Assembly: GCF_018967865.2 (NCBI RefSeq) | Contig: NZ_JAHLZY020000001.1 | Coordinates: 1,922,001-1,986,000 of the forward strand | DNA: 64,000 bases | Direction of reading: 5' to 3' | Source: Hymenobacter siberiensis | GTDB taxonomy: Bacteria; Bacteroidota; Bacteroidia; Cytophagales; Hymenobacteraceae | In this document: positions 25,786-34,852 of the stretch, piece by piece | How positions within the stretch are numbered: position 1 is the first letter of the stretch | Layout: each line of letters begins with the position of its first letter | Translations under genes and position numbers: made by a program | The notes under the pieces: model-generated | Database searches by the model: none | The model's input: the letters and a program-made list of their open reading frames with translations, nothing else | Told to the model about the DNA's origin: nothing

Positions 25786-26987
25786 TACTCTACCCTACTA
25801 TTTTTCAGGTACAAAAACGGGGCAGCCCGACCTTTGGGGTTACGACACCACCAAAAACCCGTTCTGCCCCGTGAAGCAACACTTCGCCGCTAAAATTACG
25901 ACGCTTTTGCAGCAGGCCCCGTTTGTGGGCCACTTGTCCCGCCAAAAGTTTGTGGGCCAGTTTATTCTTGGCCTGATAAAGAGCCGCAACGTGCAATTCG
26001 GCGAGGTGGCCCAGCACCTCAATGACGCGGCCAAGCCCGCCTCGAACGAAACGCGCATTCAGGACTTTTTCCGCGAAGTAGACCTCAATTACGTACTGGT
26101 GGCCAGGATTTTACTGAGTTTGTTGCCTGCGCAGGGCAAGCTGCGCTTATGCCTCGACCGCACGGAGTGGGACTTCGGCCAGTGCCAAGTGAACATCCTG
26201 CTCGTCACCGTCGGCACGGGCGAGGTCCACGTGCCCCTTTATTGGCACCTGCTCGACAACCGCAGCGGCAACTCCAACGCCGCCGACCGCATCGCGGTGC
26301 TCGAAAAGTGCCTGGCCTTGCTGGGCAAAGACCGCATCGGCCTGGTCGTGGGCGACCGGGAATTTGTCGGCCATGCGTGGTTCAAGTGGCTCAAAGACAA
26401 TGGGCTTAATTTTGTCATGCGCCTGCCCAAGCACCACTGCCTGACCCACGCCGACGGCCGGCGGCAGGCCGTGGCCGACCTGGGCCTGGTGCCGGGGCAG
26501 GTGCGCCGCTTCGCCCACGTGCAGGTCGACGGAGTCTGGGGGCAGGTCTGGGTCAAGGCCGTGGCGGCGGACGCGTTTGTCTTCCTGTTTGCCACGGCCG
26601 GTCTGAACCACCTCGAGCAACTCTATGCCAAGCGCTGGACGATTGAGCAATGCTTTCAAAATCTGAAAGGGCGGGGCTTTAACCTGGAAGCCACCCACTT
26701 GCGCTGTTTCCAAAAGCTGCGCAAGCTCGTGGCCCTGGTCAGCCTGGCCTACGCGTTTTGTCTGGGCGTGGGCGCGGCCGCCCACGGCGGCCGCCAGCCC
26801 ATTGCCCGCAAAAACCACGGCTACCGGGCCGCCAGCCTGAGCCGCCACGGCCTCAATCTGCTCCGCCAACTCGCCCGCCCGCTGACCCTGCCCGAGGACC
26901 CATTGGCCCGCTTGGTTGAAACGCTACTGAACTGGATTACGAGGCAACTTGCTAAAAATCAATTACTAAAAATAGTAGGGTAGAGTA
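25786..26987 (+). mobile_element. IS4-family insertion sequence, 1202 bp
   Basis: Terminal inverted repeats of 20 bp (TACTCTACCCTACTATTTTT) lie at 25786-25805 and 26968-26987. A 9-bp direct repeat, CCTTCGAGA, flanks it at 25777-25785 and 26988-26996; one further base is ambiguous. It contains a single full-length transposase gene whose stop codon lies in the right inverted repeat. The ends are perfect and the reading frame is intact, so insertion is probably recent and the element may still be active. Confidence 0.93.
25871..26983 (+). CDS. IS4-family DDE transposase
   Basis: The 370-residue transposase starts at a GTG (MKQHFAAKITTLLQQAPF). The first Asp is in LCLDRTEWDFGQ, the second in GLVVGDREFVGHAWFKWL, and the catalytic Glu is within YAKRWTIEQCFQNLKGRGFNLEATHL. 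The latter matches the IS4 signature Y-x2-R-x3-E-x6-K. It performs cut-and-paste transposition of the surrounding element. Confidence 0.93.
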   Translation: MKQHFAAKITTLLQQAPFVGHLSRQKFVGQFILGLIKSRNVQFGEVAQHLNDAAKPASNETRIQDFFREVDLNYVLVARILLSLLPAQGKLRLCLDRTEWDFGQCQVNILLVTVGTGEVHVPLYWHLLDNRSGNSNAADRIAVLEKCLALLGKDRIGLVVGDREFVGHAWFKWLKDNGLNFVMRLPKHHCLTHADGRRQAVADLGLVPGQVRRFAHVQVDGVWGQVWVKAVAADAFVFLFATAGLNHLEQLYAKRWTIEQCFQNLKGRGFNLEATHLRCFQKLRKLVALVSLAYAFCLGVGAAAHGGRQPIARKNHGYRAASLSRHGLNLLRQLARPLTLPEDPLARLVETLLNWITRQLAKNQLLKIVG

Positions 26988-27686
26988 CCTTCGAGATTAA
27001 CGCCCTTTATCTTGGTGCTGAGGGAGTATTTGCCGTGTTTATTCGTTGGTGTTTTGGAGATGCCGCCGTTGTTGAAGGAAGCTTCGGAGGAGTTGTAGTA
27101 GAATTCGTCGTCCTGCTCGGAAATGGCCAGGTTGTGGGCTCCGATGCGAACCAGCTCGGGGTTGAGCGCGGCGTTGCGTTGCAGAATTTCGAAGACATAG
27201 AGATTGGGGTCGAAGCCGAGGGTGAGGCCAGTGGGGCCGGTGGACAGGGCTATCTGCACGGTGGTGTGGCCGATGTTGGCCCCTATGTCGATGGCGAAGT
27301 CGCTGGGGTGGAGAAATTTCTTGAAAAAGTCGACCGTTTCTTTGGTGAATACCTTCTTCTCAACCAGCGGATTTTCCCAGTTGGCAAACTGCACCTGCCC
27401 GCTGCCGGTGCCGGGAATGGTGAACGTGTCGAGCACCATCGGGTGCTTTTGGGTGATGCGGCGGGCCATTTTCCGCTTGAAGGAATTGATGAGATAGTTG
27501 AGTGTAGTAGTAGGAAATGGGCGGTGGAAGCGGAGAATAAGGCCGGGGCGCTGGGTTGGCAGGCCAAATGCAGGAGGTTTTGTCGGGCCTTTTCGGGATG
27601 GCAACTGGCCAAAATGGAAGGCTGGAACCGGATAATTAAACGAAATACCGCCCGAAAAATGCGCGCTGAAGCGCTGGGCTATTAGT

Positions 27687-27707
27687 GAAGCTGTTTAGAA
27701 AGTCGGT
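27687..27707. repeat. Single end resembling element B
   Basis: GTGAAGCTGTTTAGAAAGTC matches the terminus of the element-B copies at 34284 and 51852, but the following bases differ and no second end was found. It may be a remnant. Confidence 0.4.
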
Positions 27708-27744
27708 CTGGCGATATATAGACACAAAGTGCGTCGCTACGCCT

Positions 27745-28809
27745 TCAATCGTAAGCCAGCCGGTTTTTCCAATGGTTGAGCGGGGTTTCGAGCCAGTGCC
27801 AGGAAGCGGCGGCCAGCAGCAGCATGGCGGGCAGTAGCAGCATCACCGTTGGCAGGGGGCTGAGCCAGAAACTACGGGTTTCGGGGGCGGCAAACAGGTG
27901 ATAAATGGCCCGCTGGTAAAATACCGGCAGCATCAGGTGGTAGAGGTAGCAGCCGTAGCTGCGCTGGCCCACCCAGCGCAGGGCGGTGAGCACGGGCTTT
28001 TCGTGGGCGGGGCGTGTGGCCTGATGCACGGCCCAGTTGAGGGTGATTACGGCGGGCACGCAACCGGCGCTGCCATAGATGAGCAGCCAGACGTAGTGCA
28101 GTTCCGTGAGGTAGAGGATGCCCCAAAGGGCGCTCCAGGCCAGCCAGGACAGCGCTACCCAGCGGAAATGGGCAAACCGCCGCACCACCGGCAGCTGCTC
28201 GACGTGGCGCAGAATGGCTCCGGCCGCGAATAAATCGAGGCAGCCGGGAAGCAGCGCAAAAGCCAGCTTGGGCCGTACCCAGGTGCTCCAGGCAATGCGA
28301 AAAATCAGGCCACAGGCGGCTACCAGCAGCAGCCAGCGCGTTCGCTTGGGCACCACGGCCAGCAGCACCGGCCACAGCAGGTAAAACTGCTCATCGACGG
28401 CCATGGTCCAGTAGTGGCCCACGCCTTCGCCCCAGTGCTGCAACCGGTAGAACAGGAGGTTGGAAACCGGCACCAGAAACCAGCCGGGGTATTGGTGCAG
28501 CGTGACGAGCGGCAGCGCAAACCCCAGCGCCACCGACATATAGTAGGGGGGGAGGGTACGTATCAGGCGCCGGAGGAAAAATACGCCCAGCCGCCGCTCC
28601 CAGCGCCCGGGCGCGCCCACATACACCTCCTTTTTCCAGACGATACCCGAAATAAAATAGCCGCTCAGCACAAAAAACGTCATGCTGCCCATCAGGCTCA
28701 TGGGGAAGGATGGCAGCGTCCAGTGGCCCACCACGACCAGCAGAATGGCCACGGCGCGCACGGCATCCAGCCCGGGACGGTAGGCAAGGGGGCGGGCGGG
28801 AGAGGACAT
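27745..28809 (-). CDS. Acyltransferase family protein (acyltransferase_3, OafA/YrhL-like)
   Basis: The 354-residue multi-spanning membrane protein begins with the family signature YRPGLDAVRAVAILLVVVGHW and has MGSMTFFVLSGYFISGIVWKKE, RRLIRTLPPYYM and HYWTMAVDEQFYLLWPVLLAV. Such enzymes O-acylate surface polysaccharides or other extracytoplasmic glycans. The substrate is not predictable. The ATG at 28809 is preferred because the 24 upstream codons lie in an adjoining repeat region. It is downstream of yebC on the minus strand, separated by a palindrome. Confidence 0.85.
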   Translation of the reverse strand: MSSPARPLAYRPGLDAVRAVAILLVVVGHWTLPSFPMSLMGSMTFFVLSGYFISGIVWKKEVYVGAPGRWERRLGVFFLRRLIRTLPPYYMSVALGFALPLVTLHQYPGWFLVPVSNLLFYRLQHWGEGVGHYWTMAVDEQFYLLWPVLLAVVPKRTRWLLLVAACGLIFRIAWSTWVRPKLAFALLPGCLDLFAAGAILRHVEQLPVVRRFAHFRWVALSWLAWSALWGILYLTELHYVWLLIYGSAGCVPAVITLNWAVHQATRPAHEKPVLTALRWVGQRSYGCYLYHLMLPVFYQRAIYHLFAAPETRSFWLSPLPTVMLLLPAMLLLAAASWHWLETPLNHWKNRLAYD

Positions 28810-28839
28810 GGCGGAGGAGGGAGGTTGATGGAGGGGGCC

Positions 28840-28920
28840 TGTCATGCTGAACGCAGTGAAGCATCTAGTGTAATCGTCCAATGACTTTTACCCAGATGCT
28901 TCACTGCGTTCAGCATGACA
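28840..28920. repeat. Palindromic repeat, family C (copy C1)
   Basis: GTCATGCTGAACGCAGTGAA and TTCACTGCGTTCAGCATGAC form the arms, with GCATCT/AGATGC continuing the stem. The same arms recur at 51943-52033 with a different loop. Confidence 0.85.
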
Positions 28921-28927
28921 AACAGCC

Positions 28928-29662
28928 TTAGCCCACGGTGTGGTACACGGCCTGCACGTCCTCGTCGTCTTCAAACTTCTCGATGATGGTCATGATTTCC
29001 TCCAGCTGCTCGTCGTTGAGGGCAACGGTGGTGTTGGGCACGCGCTGCAGATTCACGCTTACTGCGTGGCGGCCCTGGGCTTCGAGGGCTTTCTGCATCT
29101 GGCCGAAATCGGTGAAGGCAGTCTCGACCACGATGAACTTGTGCTCGGCGCCGTGCTCGTCTTCCTCGGTGGTTTCGTACACGTCTTCGGCACCGAAGTC
29201 AATCAGCTCCAGCTCCAGCTCGTCGCGGTCGAGGCCCTCGGCGGCCAGCTTGAACACGCCCTTGCGGGTGAAAGTGTAGTCGCTGCTGCCGGCGGTGCCC
29301 AGGGTGCCGTCGTTGCGGTTGAAGATGAGGCGCACGTTGCTTACCGTGCGGGTAGGGTTGTCGGTGGCTGTTTCGATGACGATGGCCACGCCGTGGGGCA
29401 GGTAGCCTTCGTACACCACTTCGGCGTAATCTTTTTCCTCCTTGCTGCTGGCGCGCTTGATGGCGGCTTCTACCCGGTCCTTGGGCATATTCACGCCCTT
29501 GGCGTTTTGCATGGCGGCGCGCAGGCGGGCGTTGGAATCGGGGTTGGGGCCGTTTTCCTTCACGGCCATCACGATTTCCTTGCCGATACGGGTAAAGTCC
29601 TTCGACATTTTATCCCACCGCTTCATTTTGCGGCCTTTGCGAAATTCGAATGCGCGTCCCAT
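28928..29662 (-). CDS. YebC/PmpR-family DNA-binding protein (TACO1-like)
   Basis: The 244-residue protein has the family start MGRAFEFRKGRKMKRWDKMSKDFTRIGKEI (only partly shown in other motifs), NPDSNARLRAAMQNAKGVNMPKD, YEGYLPHGVAIVIETATDN, RTVSNVRLIFNRNDG and a C-terminal acidic segment. YebC proteins have been described as transcription regulators and, more recently, as translation factors for proline stretches. Which applies here is unknown. Length and domain order are normal. Confidence 0.93.
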   Translation of the reverse strand: MGRAFEFRKGRKMKRWDKMSKDFTRIGKEIVMAVKENGPNPDSNARLRAAMQNAKGVNMPKDRVEAAIKRASSKEEKDYAEVVYEGYLPHGVAIVIETATDNPTRTVSNVRLIFNRNDGTLGTAGSSDYTFTRKGVFKLAAEGLDRDELELELIDFGAEDVYETTEEDEHGAEHKFIVVETAFTDFGQMQKALEAQGRHAVSVNLQRVPNTTVALNDEQLEEIMTIIEKFEDDEDVQAVYHTVG

Positions 29663-29808
29663 TTGCTGTGACTGAGTAACTGAATGAATGAGTGTTGGGG
29701 GTGCGAAGCCGTAGCTGCGCGGGCTTCGCCGAAACCTATCCCGGCGAAACGGGCCGCAAGTTAGCCAGAAGGCGCGGGGGGAGCCAAATGCGCGGGGTGC
29801 GATTGGCT

Positions 29809-30318
29809 TCAGGGGCGGCGCTTGCCGTGGGCTTTGGGGCGCGGAATGGGGGCGGGGGCAATTGGCTCCGTCGCCTCCAGCTCGTACACGCCCCGGTTGC
29901 CGGTCGGGTAGCCGAGGATGGTGATGGTGAGGTGCCGGGTGGCGGGGTCGAAGCGGAAGGTGCCGCGCTGCACATCGGCCCCCTTTTTATCCTCAAAGGC
30001 GAAGCTGATGCTGTCGTCGGCCAGCGTGAAGGTGCCATCCTGCCGGAACAGCATCGGGCCATCATTGCCGGGGATGGTGAGGCGTTTTTCGTAGGTGCCG
30101 GCCGGGCGCAACGTGAGCGTGCCACTCACGCCGCCTACCAGGGTGGGCGGGTCGAGGCTGGTGGTATCGTACACGGTATAAGCCGTGTAGCGATAGGTGG
30201 TGTAGAACGTGGGCGGAGACAATATGGCGGCCGGGGCCGGAGCCTGCGCCTGCGCTGGCAACGTTAGGAGCAGCCCAGTGGCAACGAGAAGCGGGTGCAG
30301 TGAGAAACGGAAAAGCAT
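29809..30318 (-). CDS. Hypothetical secreted protein
   Basis: This is an unrecognised protein of 169 residues with a signal peptide (MLFRFSLHPLLVATGLLLTLPAQAQA) and a beta-rich body including LVGGVSGTLTLRPAGTYEKRLTIPGND and FTLADDSISFAFEDK. It ends in a short basic PRPKAHGKRRP tail. The frame is open to 30618, but only the ATG at 30318 gives a signal peptide. The pattern (strand pairs, a G-rich turn, a YELEATE end) resembles small lipocalin-like or META-type proteins, without a firm match. It diverges from the broken hutG gene. Confidence 0.6.
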   Translation of the reverse strand: MLFRFSLHPLLVATGLLLTLPAQAQAPAPAAILSPPTFYTTYRYTAYTVYDTTSLDPPTLVGGVSGTLTLRPAGTYEKRLTIPGNDGPMLFRQDGTFTLADDSISFAFEDKKGADVQRGTFRFDPATRHLTITILGYPTGNRGVYELEATEPIAPAPIPRPKAHGKRRP

Positions 30319-30478
30319 GGCGGCGGGGAAATAAGCAGCGTCCGAAAACGGAGGCCGAAGGTAGGAGCGAATGGGGTTTGGGCGGGCGGAGTGCTGTGGG
30401 CACTGGCAAAGACAGTGCCCGGGCGCGTTGCCAAGCCGGCCCATGCCGCAAACGGCACGGAGCACTGCTTTTGGCTTT

Positions 30479-31390
30479 ATGCCAACGTTTCTCCGCGACC
30501 TCATCCGCCCCGCCGCCGAGCTGCCCAAAGCCGACGTGTGCCTCGTGGGCCTGCCCCTCGATTTCGGTACGGTGCTGGAAGGTGGACGGGCCGGTGCGGC
30601 TGGTGCGCCCGCCGCCATTCGGCGCGAGCTGCGCCGCTACCACAAAACCTATAATCTGGAGCACGACATAAGCCTTGATAATCTGCGTATTGCCGATGCC
30701 GGTAATCTCGGCCTGCGCCACCCCGAGCACGCCCAAAACCATGCCCACATCCGGGAGCGGCTGGGCCAGCTGCTGCGCCAGTACCCGCGCGTAGTGGTGC
30801 TGGGCGGCTCGCACGATGGGACCTACTCCACGGTGCGCGGCCTGTTTGATGCCAATTAGGGGCGGCCGGTGGGCGGCATCAACTTCGATGCTCACGCCGA
30901 CGTGAAGGACAAGCCCGAAATCAGCAGCGGCACGCCGTTTGGGCGGCTGCTGCGGGAGGGGTTTTTATCGGGTGAGCGGTTCACGGAAATCGGCCTGCAT
31001 TCCAACCTGAATACCCGGGAAGATATTGCATTTCTGCACCAGCAGCAGGCCCATATTGTGCCGCTGGCCCATGTGCAAGAGGCTGGCATGGAACTGTATG
31101 TCAGCCGCGCCCTGGCCCGCGCCACTGCCGCCGGGCCCGCCTTCGTGAGCTTCGATATTGATGGCTGCGCCGAGGCCTTTGCCCCGGCCGTATCGGCCCC
31201 GAGCGCCGACGGATTCACACCCCGCCAGGCAGTGGAAGCTGCGTTTCTGGCGGGCCAAAAAGAAGCGTTCCGGCTGTTCGAAATCGTCGAGCTAAACCCG
31301 CTCTACGACCGAGACAACCAGACCGCCCGCTTAGCCGCCAATCATCACCGCCTATCTGACAGGAGTGGCGAGGGGAGAGTTGAGGGTTAG
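30479..31390 (+). pseudogene. hutG: Formimidoylglutamase-like ureohydrolase (HutG) with an in-frame stop
   Basis: The frame starts MPTFLRDLIRPAAELPKADV and has the ureohydrolase metal motifs GGSHDGTYSTVRGL, NFDAHADVK and SFDIDG...FAPAVSAPSADGF, characteristic of arginase-family formimidoylglutamases in histidine degradation. Codon 127 is TAG (30857-30859), between the first and second metal-binding motifs. The frame is otherwise continuous to 31390. The sequence on both sides remains well conserved, so the lesion is recent or a sequencing artefact. CAG to TAG is the simplest change (inference). hutU, also nonsense-mutated, lies 7 kb downstream. Confidence 0.85.
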
Positions 31391-31465
31391 GAGTTAAGAG
31401 TTGATAGTTAGGAGTTGCAAATGAGCTTTCCTAACCCCTAACCCCTAACCCCTAACCCCTAACTA
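31391..31465. repeat. Intergenic hairpin of short repeated units, family H (copy 5)
   Basis: GGAGTTAAGAGTTGATAGTTAG-type units on the left (shown in part) pair with tandem CCCCTAACCCCTAAC and CTATCAACTC units on the right. It lies between convergent, both broken, genes. Confidence 0.7.
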
Positions 31466-32483
31466 TCAACTCCCCACCCCGCTCCGGTAGAGTGGTGGTG
31501 GGGGGGGCGGCTGGTGCTTGCCGGATTTTTTGGCCGCTTTGTAGGCCTTCTTATAGGCTTTCGACTTCTTGATTTTGCGCCGGCCGCCGGTGAGTAGCCA
31601 GGCCGCGCCGGCTGCCAACAGGCTCCCGCCGATGATAGCGGCCTGTATTAGCAGCTTGTCTTTGGGGGCGGGTGGGAGGTGCTCTACGCCGCTGGCATCG
31701 GTGCGGGCGGGCTCGTGCACGTAGCGGCCGTGGGCGGGCACGGGGTAATTATCGGCTAGCTGGTGCAGGCCGGCGGCTGCCTCCGAGCCGATGATAACCG
31801 GGCCGTGGCCGCAGCCAATGGCCTTGGGCTCCAGCGCGGCCAGGGTTTGAACCGAGGTGCGGGCCGCCTCCCAATCGTAGTTGAACGGCGTGCCGGCCCG
31901 GCTGATTTTGGGAATGCCGAGCAATACGGCCGGTATAGAGTCGTGGTGCGTGGTGGCGAAGGCATCGGCCCCAATCAACACGCGGTCGGCTTCGCGGAAG
32001 AAGGCCAGCTGGCCGGGGGCGTGGCCGGGCACGTGTAGCCACTGCCAGGCCATGAGGTGGGGCGTGCTGGGGTCGTCGGGGTCGAGGGCCTGCACCCGGT
32101 TGCCGAGGTTGGGCAGCTGGGTGGGTAAGAAGCGGCTCATGAAGGCCAGTGAGCCGCCCACGGTGGGGTCGCGGGGCGGGTAGAGGGCCTGGGCCGGTCA
32201 GGTAGGGTAGCTCCAGCGGGTGCACGATGACGGGCACGTTCCAGTGGTCGGCCAGCTCTTTGGCCGCGCCCATATGGTCGAGGTGGCCGTGGGTGAGAAT
32301 GATGGCCTCGGGGTGGGAGCCCGGGTAGAACAGCTTATGGGCGGCGGCGAGAATGGCTTTCTTGCTGTTGGGCAGGCCGGTATCAATCAGCACTCATTCG
32401 TCGGGGGTGTCGGTTTCGACGAAGTAAACATTGACGAAGCGCTGAATGCGCAGCTGCGTGACGCCGGCGGCTAGGGTATCCAT
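31466..32483 (-). pseudogene. MBL-fold metallo-hydrolase, nonsense plus frameshift
   Basis: From ATG 32483 the frame reads MDTLAAGVTQLRIQRFVNVY through TPDE, then TGA at codon 30 (32394-32396), then VLIDTGLPNSKKA and the zinc motif THGHLDHMGAA. TGG to TGA is the likely change, since metallo-hydrolases usually have a Trp or similar before VLIDTG. After LPYLTGP a one-base shift near 32194 moves the remainder into another frame (QALYPPRDPTVGG, WLHVPGHAPGQLAFF, GADAFATTHHD). The C-terminus has a membrane-like helix and a Lys-rich tail. Substrate is unknown. Confidence 0.8.
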
Positions 32484-32543
32484 AGGGCATGAAAAGGGTT
32501 GGTGGAACAAATCTGTACGCAGATTTGGCCGGCGAGATGCTCT

Positions 32544-33922
32544 TTATTCCACTTTGGCCCCCGGCGAATCGTGCCCGCCCTGGTGCAGAATCAGCTTCTC
32601 GACCGTCCCGCTGGCGTTTTTCACGAATTCAACTTCGGCCGGTACGCCTTGTACCGTGAAGCGGGTAGGGGCCGTGGCCACCAGCGAAAACGGCGGCTGC
32701 CCGGTGGCCTGGGCCGAGAGCTGGCTGCCTTCGGCCTTCACGGTAATGAAAAACGTGGGCGACAGCTGGTATTTGCCCACGTAGGGTGCTACCGTGGCGG
32801 CGTCCACGGCTATGGGTTTGGGGGCCGGGGGTCCCGGTTTGGGGCCGGTGGTGGGGCGGTGGTAGAGTACGCGCAACAGGTCCAGACTCACTTCCTGTAC
32901 GGCCGGGCCGCCCTCATTATCAAGCACTACCACCAGATTGTGTTCTTTGGGCGTGCGCAGCAGGTAGGTGCCAAAGCCGTTGACGTGGCCGCTGTGGCCC
33001 AGCAGCGCCACCGTGTCCGGGCCGATTACGGCCTTTGAGTTGGTCCAGGCGTAGGCGTAGTTTTTTTTATAGGCTTTGAACACCAGGGCTTTGCCGGCTT
33101 CGGATAGCAGCTGCGTGGTGTACAGCGCCTGGTCCCACTTATAGAGGTCGAGTACGGTGGAGTAGAGCGAGCCAGCCGCGTAGGGTACTGCCATATCGAG
33201 GTAGGAAGTATTGTAAATACCGGTTGGGCTGTGGTCGTAGCCGCTGGCGCGCCTGGGCAGGATGATATCGGATTGGTCGTAGCCGGTGTCCTGCATGTGT
33301 AGCGGCTGCAGGATGTTTTCAGTCAGCACCTGGGCGTAGGGCTTGCCCGTTACTTTCTCAATAATGGCCCCGAGCAGGAAATAGCCGGAATTACTGTACC
33401 GAAATGCCGTGCCCGGCTCAAAATCGAGCGGTAGCCCGGCAAACGTGCGGACGAAGGCCGCCGGCGTAGTAGGCAGTATGCTGAGGGCCTTAAAAACCAG
33501 GCTGGGCCGTGTAGTTCGGGATGCCCGAGGTGTGGGTGAGCAGGTGGTGCAGCGTGATTTTATCGCCGGCAGCTTTGGGGTAATCGGGCAGGTAGGTGCT
33601 GATGGGGGCATCGAGCCGGAGCTGGCCTTTTTCGACCAGCTGCATCACCAGCATCGAGGTGAACTGCTTGGTGAGCGAGCCCAGCCGGAACTTGGTATCA
33701 GCAGCGTTGGGCTGGTTCCACTCGCGGTTGGCAAGGCCGTAGCCTTTGGCAAACACGACTTTGCCGTGCTCGGCCACCAGCACCGTGCCGTTGAGCTGGC
33801 CGGCTTTGGCATATTGCGTGGCCAGCGCATCGAGCTGTTTGGAAACGTTCTGGGCCTGAGTGGCCGGCACCTGGAGCAGCAGCGAAGCCGCGAGAAACGA
33901 GCAGAAAAAAGGGGTTTTTCAT
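32544..33922 (-). pseudogene. Serine hydrolase (beta-lactamase/DD-peptidase fold), two homopolymer frameshifts
   Basis: The penicillin-binding fold motifs are complete across frames: SLTK in RLGSLTKQFTSM, YSNSGYFLLG and HSG in LLGHSGHVNGFG, plus a C-terminal ATVAPYVGKYQLSP domain. The signal-peptide start (ATG at 33922) is out of frame by one base at a C4T6 run. A second shift occurs in a run of five T (minus strand, near 33490) after TAQPGF. Both shifts are at homopolymers, so residual sequencing error is a real alternative to decay. Family members are esterases or peptidases; the substrate is unknown. Confidence 0.8.
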
Positions 33923-33992
33923 GAAAGGAGGCGGAAATATGGTGAGCGGAAAAATTATGGGACAGCAGCAATCTGGCGGCAGATTCCTGGCG

Positions 33993-34229
33993 TTAGCCGT
34001 CGTCGGAGTGGGCGATGGGGCCGTCGCCGGGCACGTATTCCAGCAGGTCGCCGGGCTGGCAGTCCAGCGCCTGGCAAATGGCTTCGAGGGTGGAGAAGCG
34101 CATGGCCTTGGCCTTGTCGCTTTTGAGAATGGAGAGGTTGGCCAGGGTGATGTCGACGGCGGCGGCCAGGGCGCTGAGCGACATTTTGCGCCGGGCCAGC
34201 ATAACGTCGAGGCGAACGATGATGGGCAT
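33993..34229 (-). CDS. XRE-family transcriptional regulator (YozG-like)
   Basis: The 78-residue single-domain helix-turn-helix protein has RLDVMLARRKMSLSALAAAV, DITLANLSILKSDKAKAMR and FSTLEAICQALDCQPGDLLEY, the standard five-helix Cro/C1 layout of the YozG group. These are typically encoded next to a DUF2975 membrane protein, as here (34446-34852, broken). A nested pair of mobile elements has entered the gap just upstream of its start codon. Confidence 0.88.
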   Translation of the reverse strand: MPIIVRLDVMLARRKMSLSALAAAVDITLANLSILKSDKAKAMRFSTLEAICQALDCQPGDLLEYVPGDGPIAHSDDG

Positions 34230-34230
34230 G

Positions 34231-34432
34231 GTAGTCAGGGATTAAGTAGGTAGTCAGTAATAAGTAGTCAGATTTCAGCTATCGAAGCTGTTTAGAAAGT
34301 CCCCGAACGGTCATGCTGCGCTGCGCGCTGCATGACCGTTTGAGTACCTTTTGTGACTTTCTAAACAACTCCATCTAAAAATCAGTCAATTGATTTCTGT
34401 CTGACTACCGATTACTGACTACTTGATAAGAA
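34231..34432. mobile_element. Element D, interrupted by element B
   Basis: The two halves, 34231-34283 and 34373-34432, together reproduce in inverse orientation the uninterrupted copy at 40330-40422 (units TAGTCAGTAAT, CAGATTTCAGCTATC and TAAAAATCAGTCAATTGATT). They are separated by element B, and ATC is duplicated at the junctions (34281-34283 and 34373-34375). It lies between the DUF2975 remnant and xre. Confidence 0.85.
34284..34372. mobile_element. MITE-like element B (copy B1, 89 bp), inserted in element D
   Basis: The ends are GAAGCTGTTTAGAAAGTC and its near inverse GACTTTCTAAACAACTCC, with an inner hairpin GAACGGTCATGC/GCATGACCGTTT. It is flanked by a 3-bp direct repeat ATC. A second copy is at 51852-51939. 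Short length, inverted ends and a 3-bp duplication suggest a non-autonomous relative of an IS (IS5-like groups make 3-bp duplications; assignment is inference). Confidence 0.85.
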
Positions 34433-34445
34433 AATAAAGGTGGCC

Positions 34446-34852
34446 TCAGACCGTGAATTCGGCGTCTTCGGCCAGCTCCACGCCGCGCTGATAGCCGGCG
34501 GCTACCATCGGCAGCATCAGCCCAATGAGCCAGTTGGCCACCAGCGAAGCGCCGAAGGGCGACACCGGTTGCAGGCCCGCCAGCCCGGCCGGAGCCACGG
34601 CGGCCAGCTGCCGGGTCAGCCACCAGGTCAGGGTCTAGTGGTATACGTCGCAGCCAATCAGCAGCAGGCCAAGCCCGCGCAGTCGGCGCACGTTGGCCGG
34701 CGTGAAGGGCACTCCCGGCCGGATATCGCTCATAATCCGGTACACCAGCAGGCAAAAGAGCATGGTCGTCAGCACGTAAGGCACCGACTGTGGGCGCGAG
34801 GAAATGAGGCGTAGCGCAGGAGCTTGAGCAGGAAAATGGTGGAGCGGGTCAT
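34446..34852 (-). pseudogene. DUF2975 membrane protein, frameshift plus in-frame TAG
   Basis: The start MTRSTIFLLKLLRYA is followed by a frameshift near 34800. The second frame gives VPYVLTTMLFCLLVYRIM, RPGVPFTPANVRRLRGLGLL and, after a TAG at 34635-34637, TLTWWLTRQLAAVAP and a terminal ANWLIGLMLPMVAAGYQRGVELAEDAEFTV. This is the DUF2975 pattern of four helices. The pairing with the small XRE gene downstream is the usual arrangement. The function of DUF2975 is unknown. Confidence 0.75.

Larger units (their letters stand above)
25457..27604 (-). pseudogene. FkbM-family methyltransferase, interrupted by an IS element and frameshifted
   Basis: The 5' part (26997-27604) encodes SFKRKMARRITQ, the SAM-binding motif FAIDIGANIGHTTVQIAL and FDPNLYVFEIL, ending at KGVNLEG. 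The 3' part resumes as FLEKQYPDFLQKLTLIKIDT EGYDKEI beyond the IS, so the two halves join exactly after removing the IS and one target copy. The 3' part also carries a 4-bp tandem duplication (TGTATGTA at 25657-25664) that shifts the frame after SLITKY. The other frame then continues with PVIISECFGKNSDEEKFEQF and ends FYATPSA at 25457. Two independent lesions show the gene is dead. The apparent start is TTG 27604; the true start may be internal. Confidence 0.85.
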
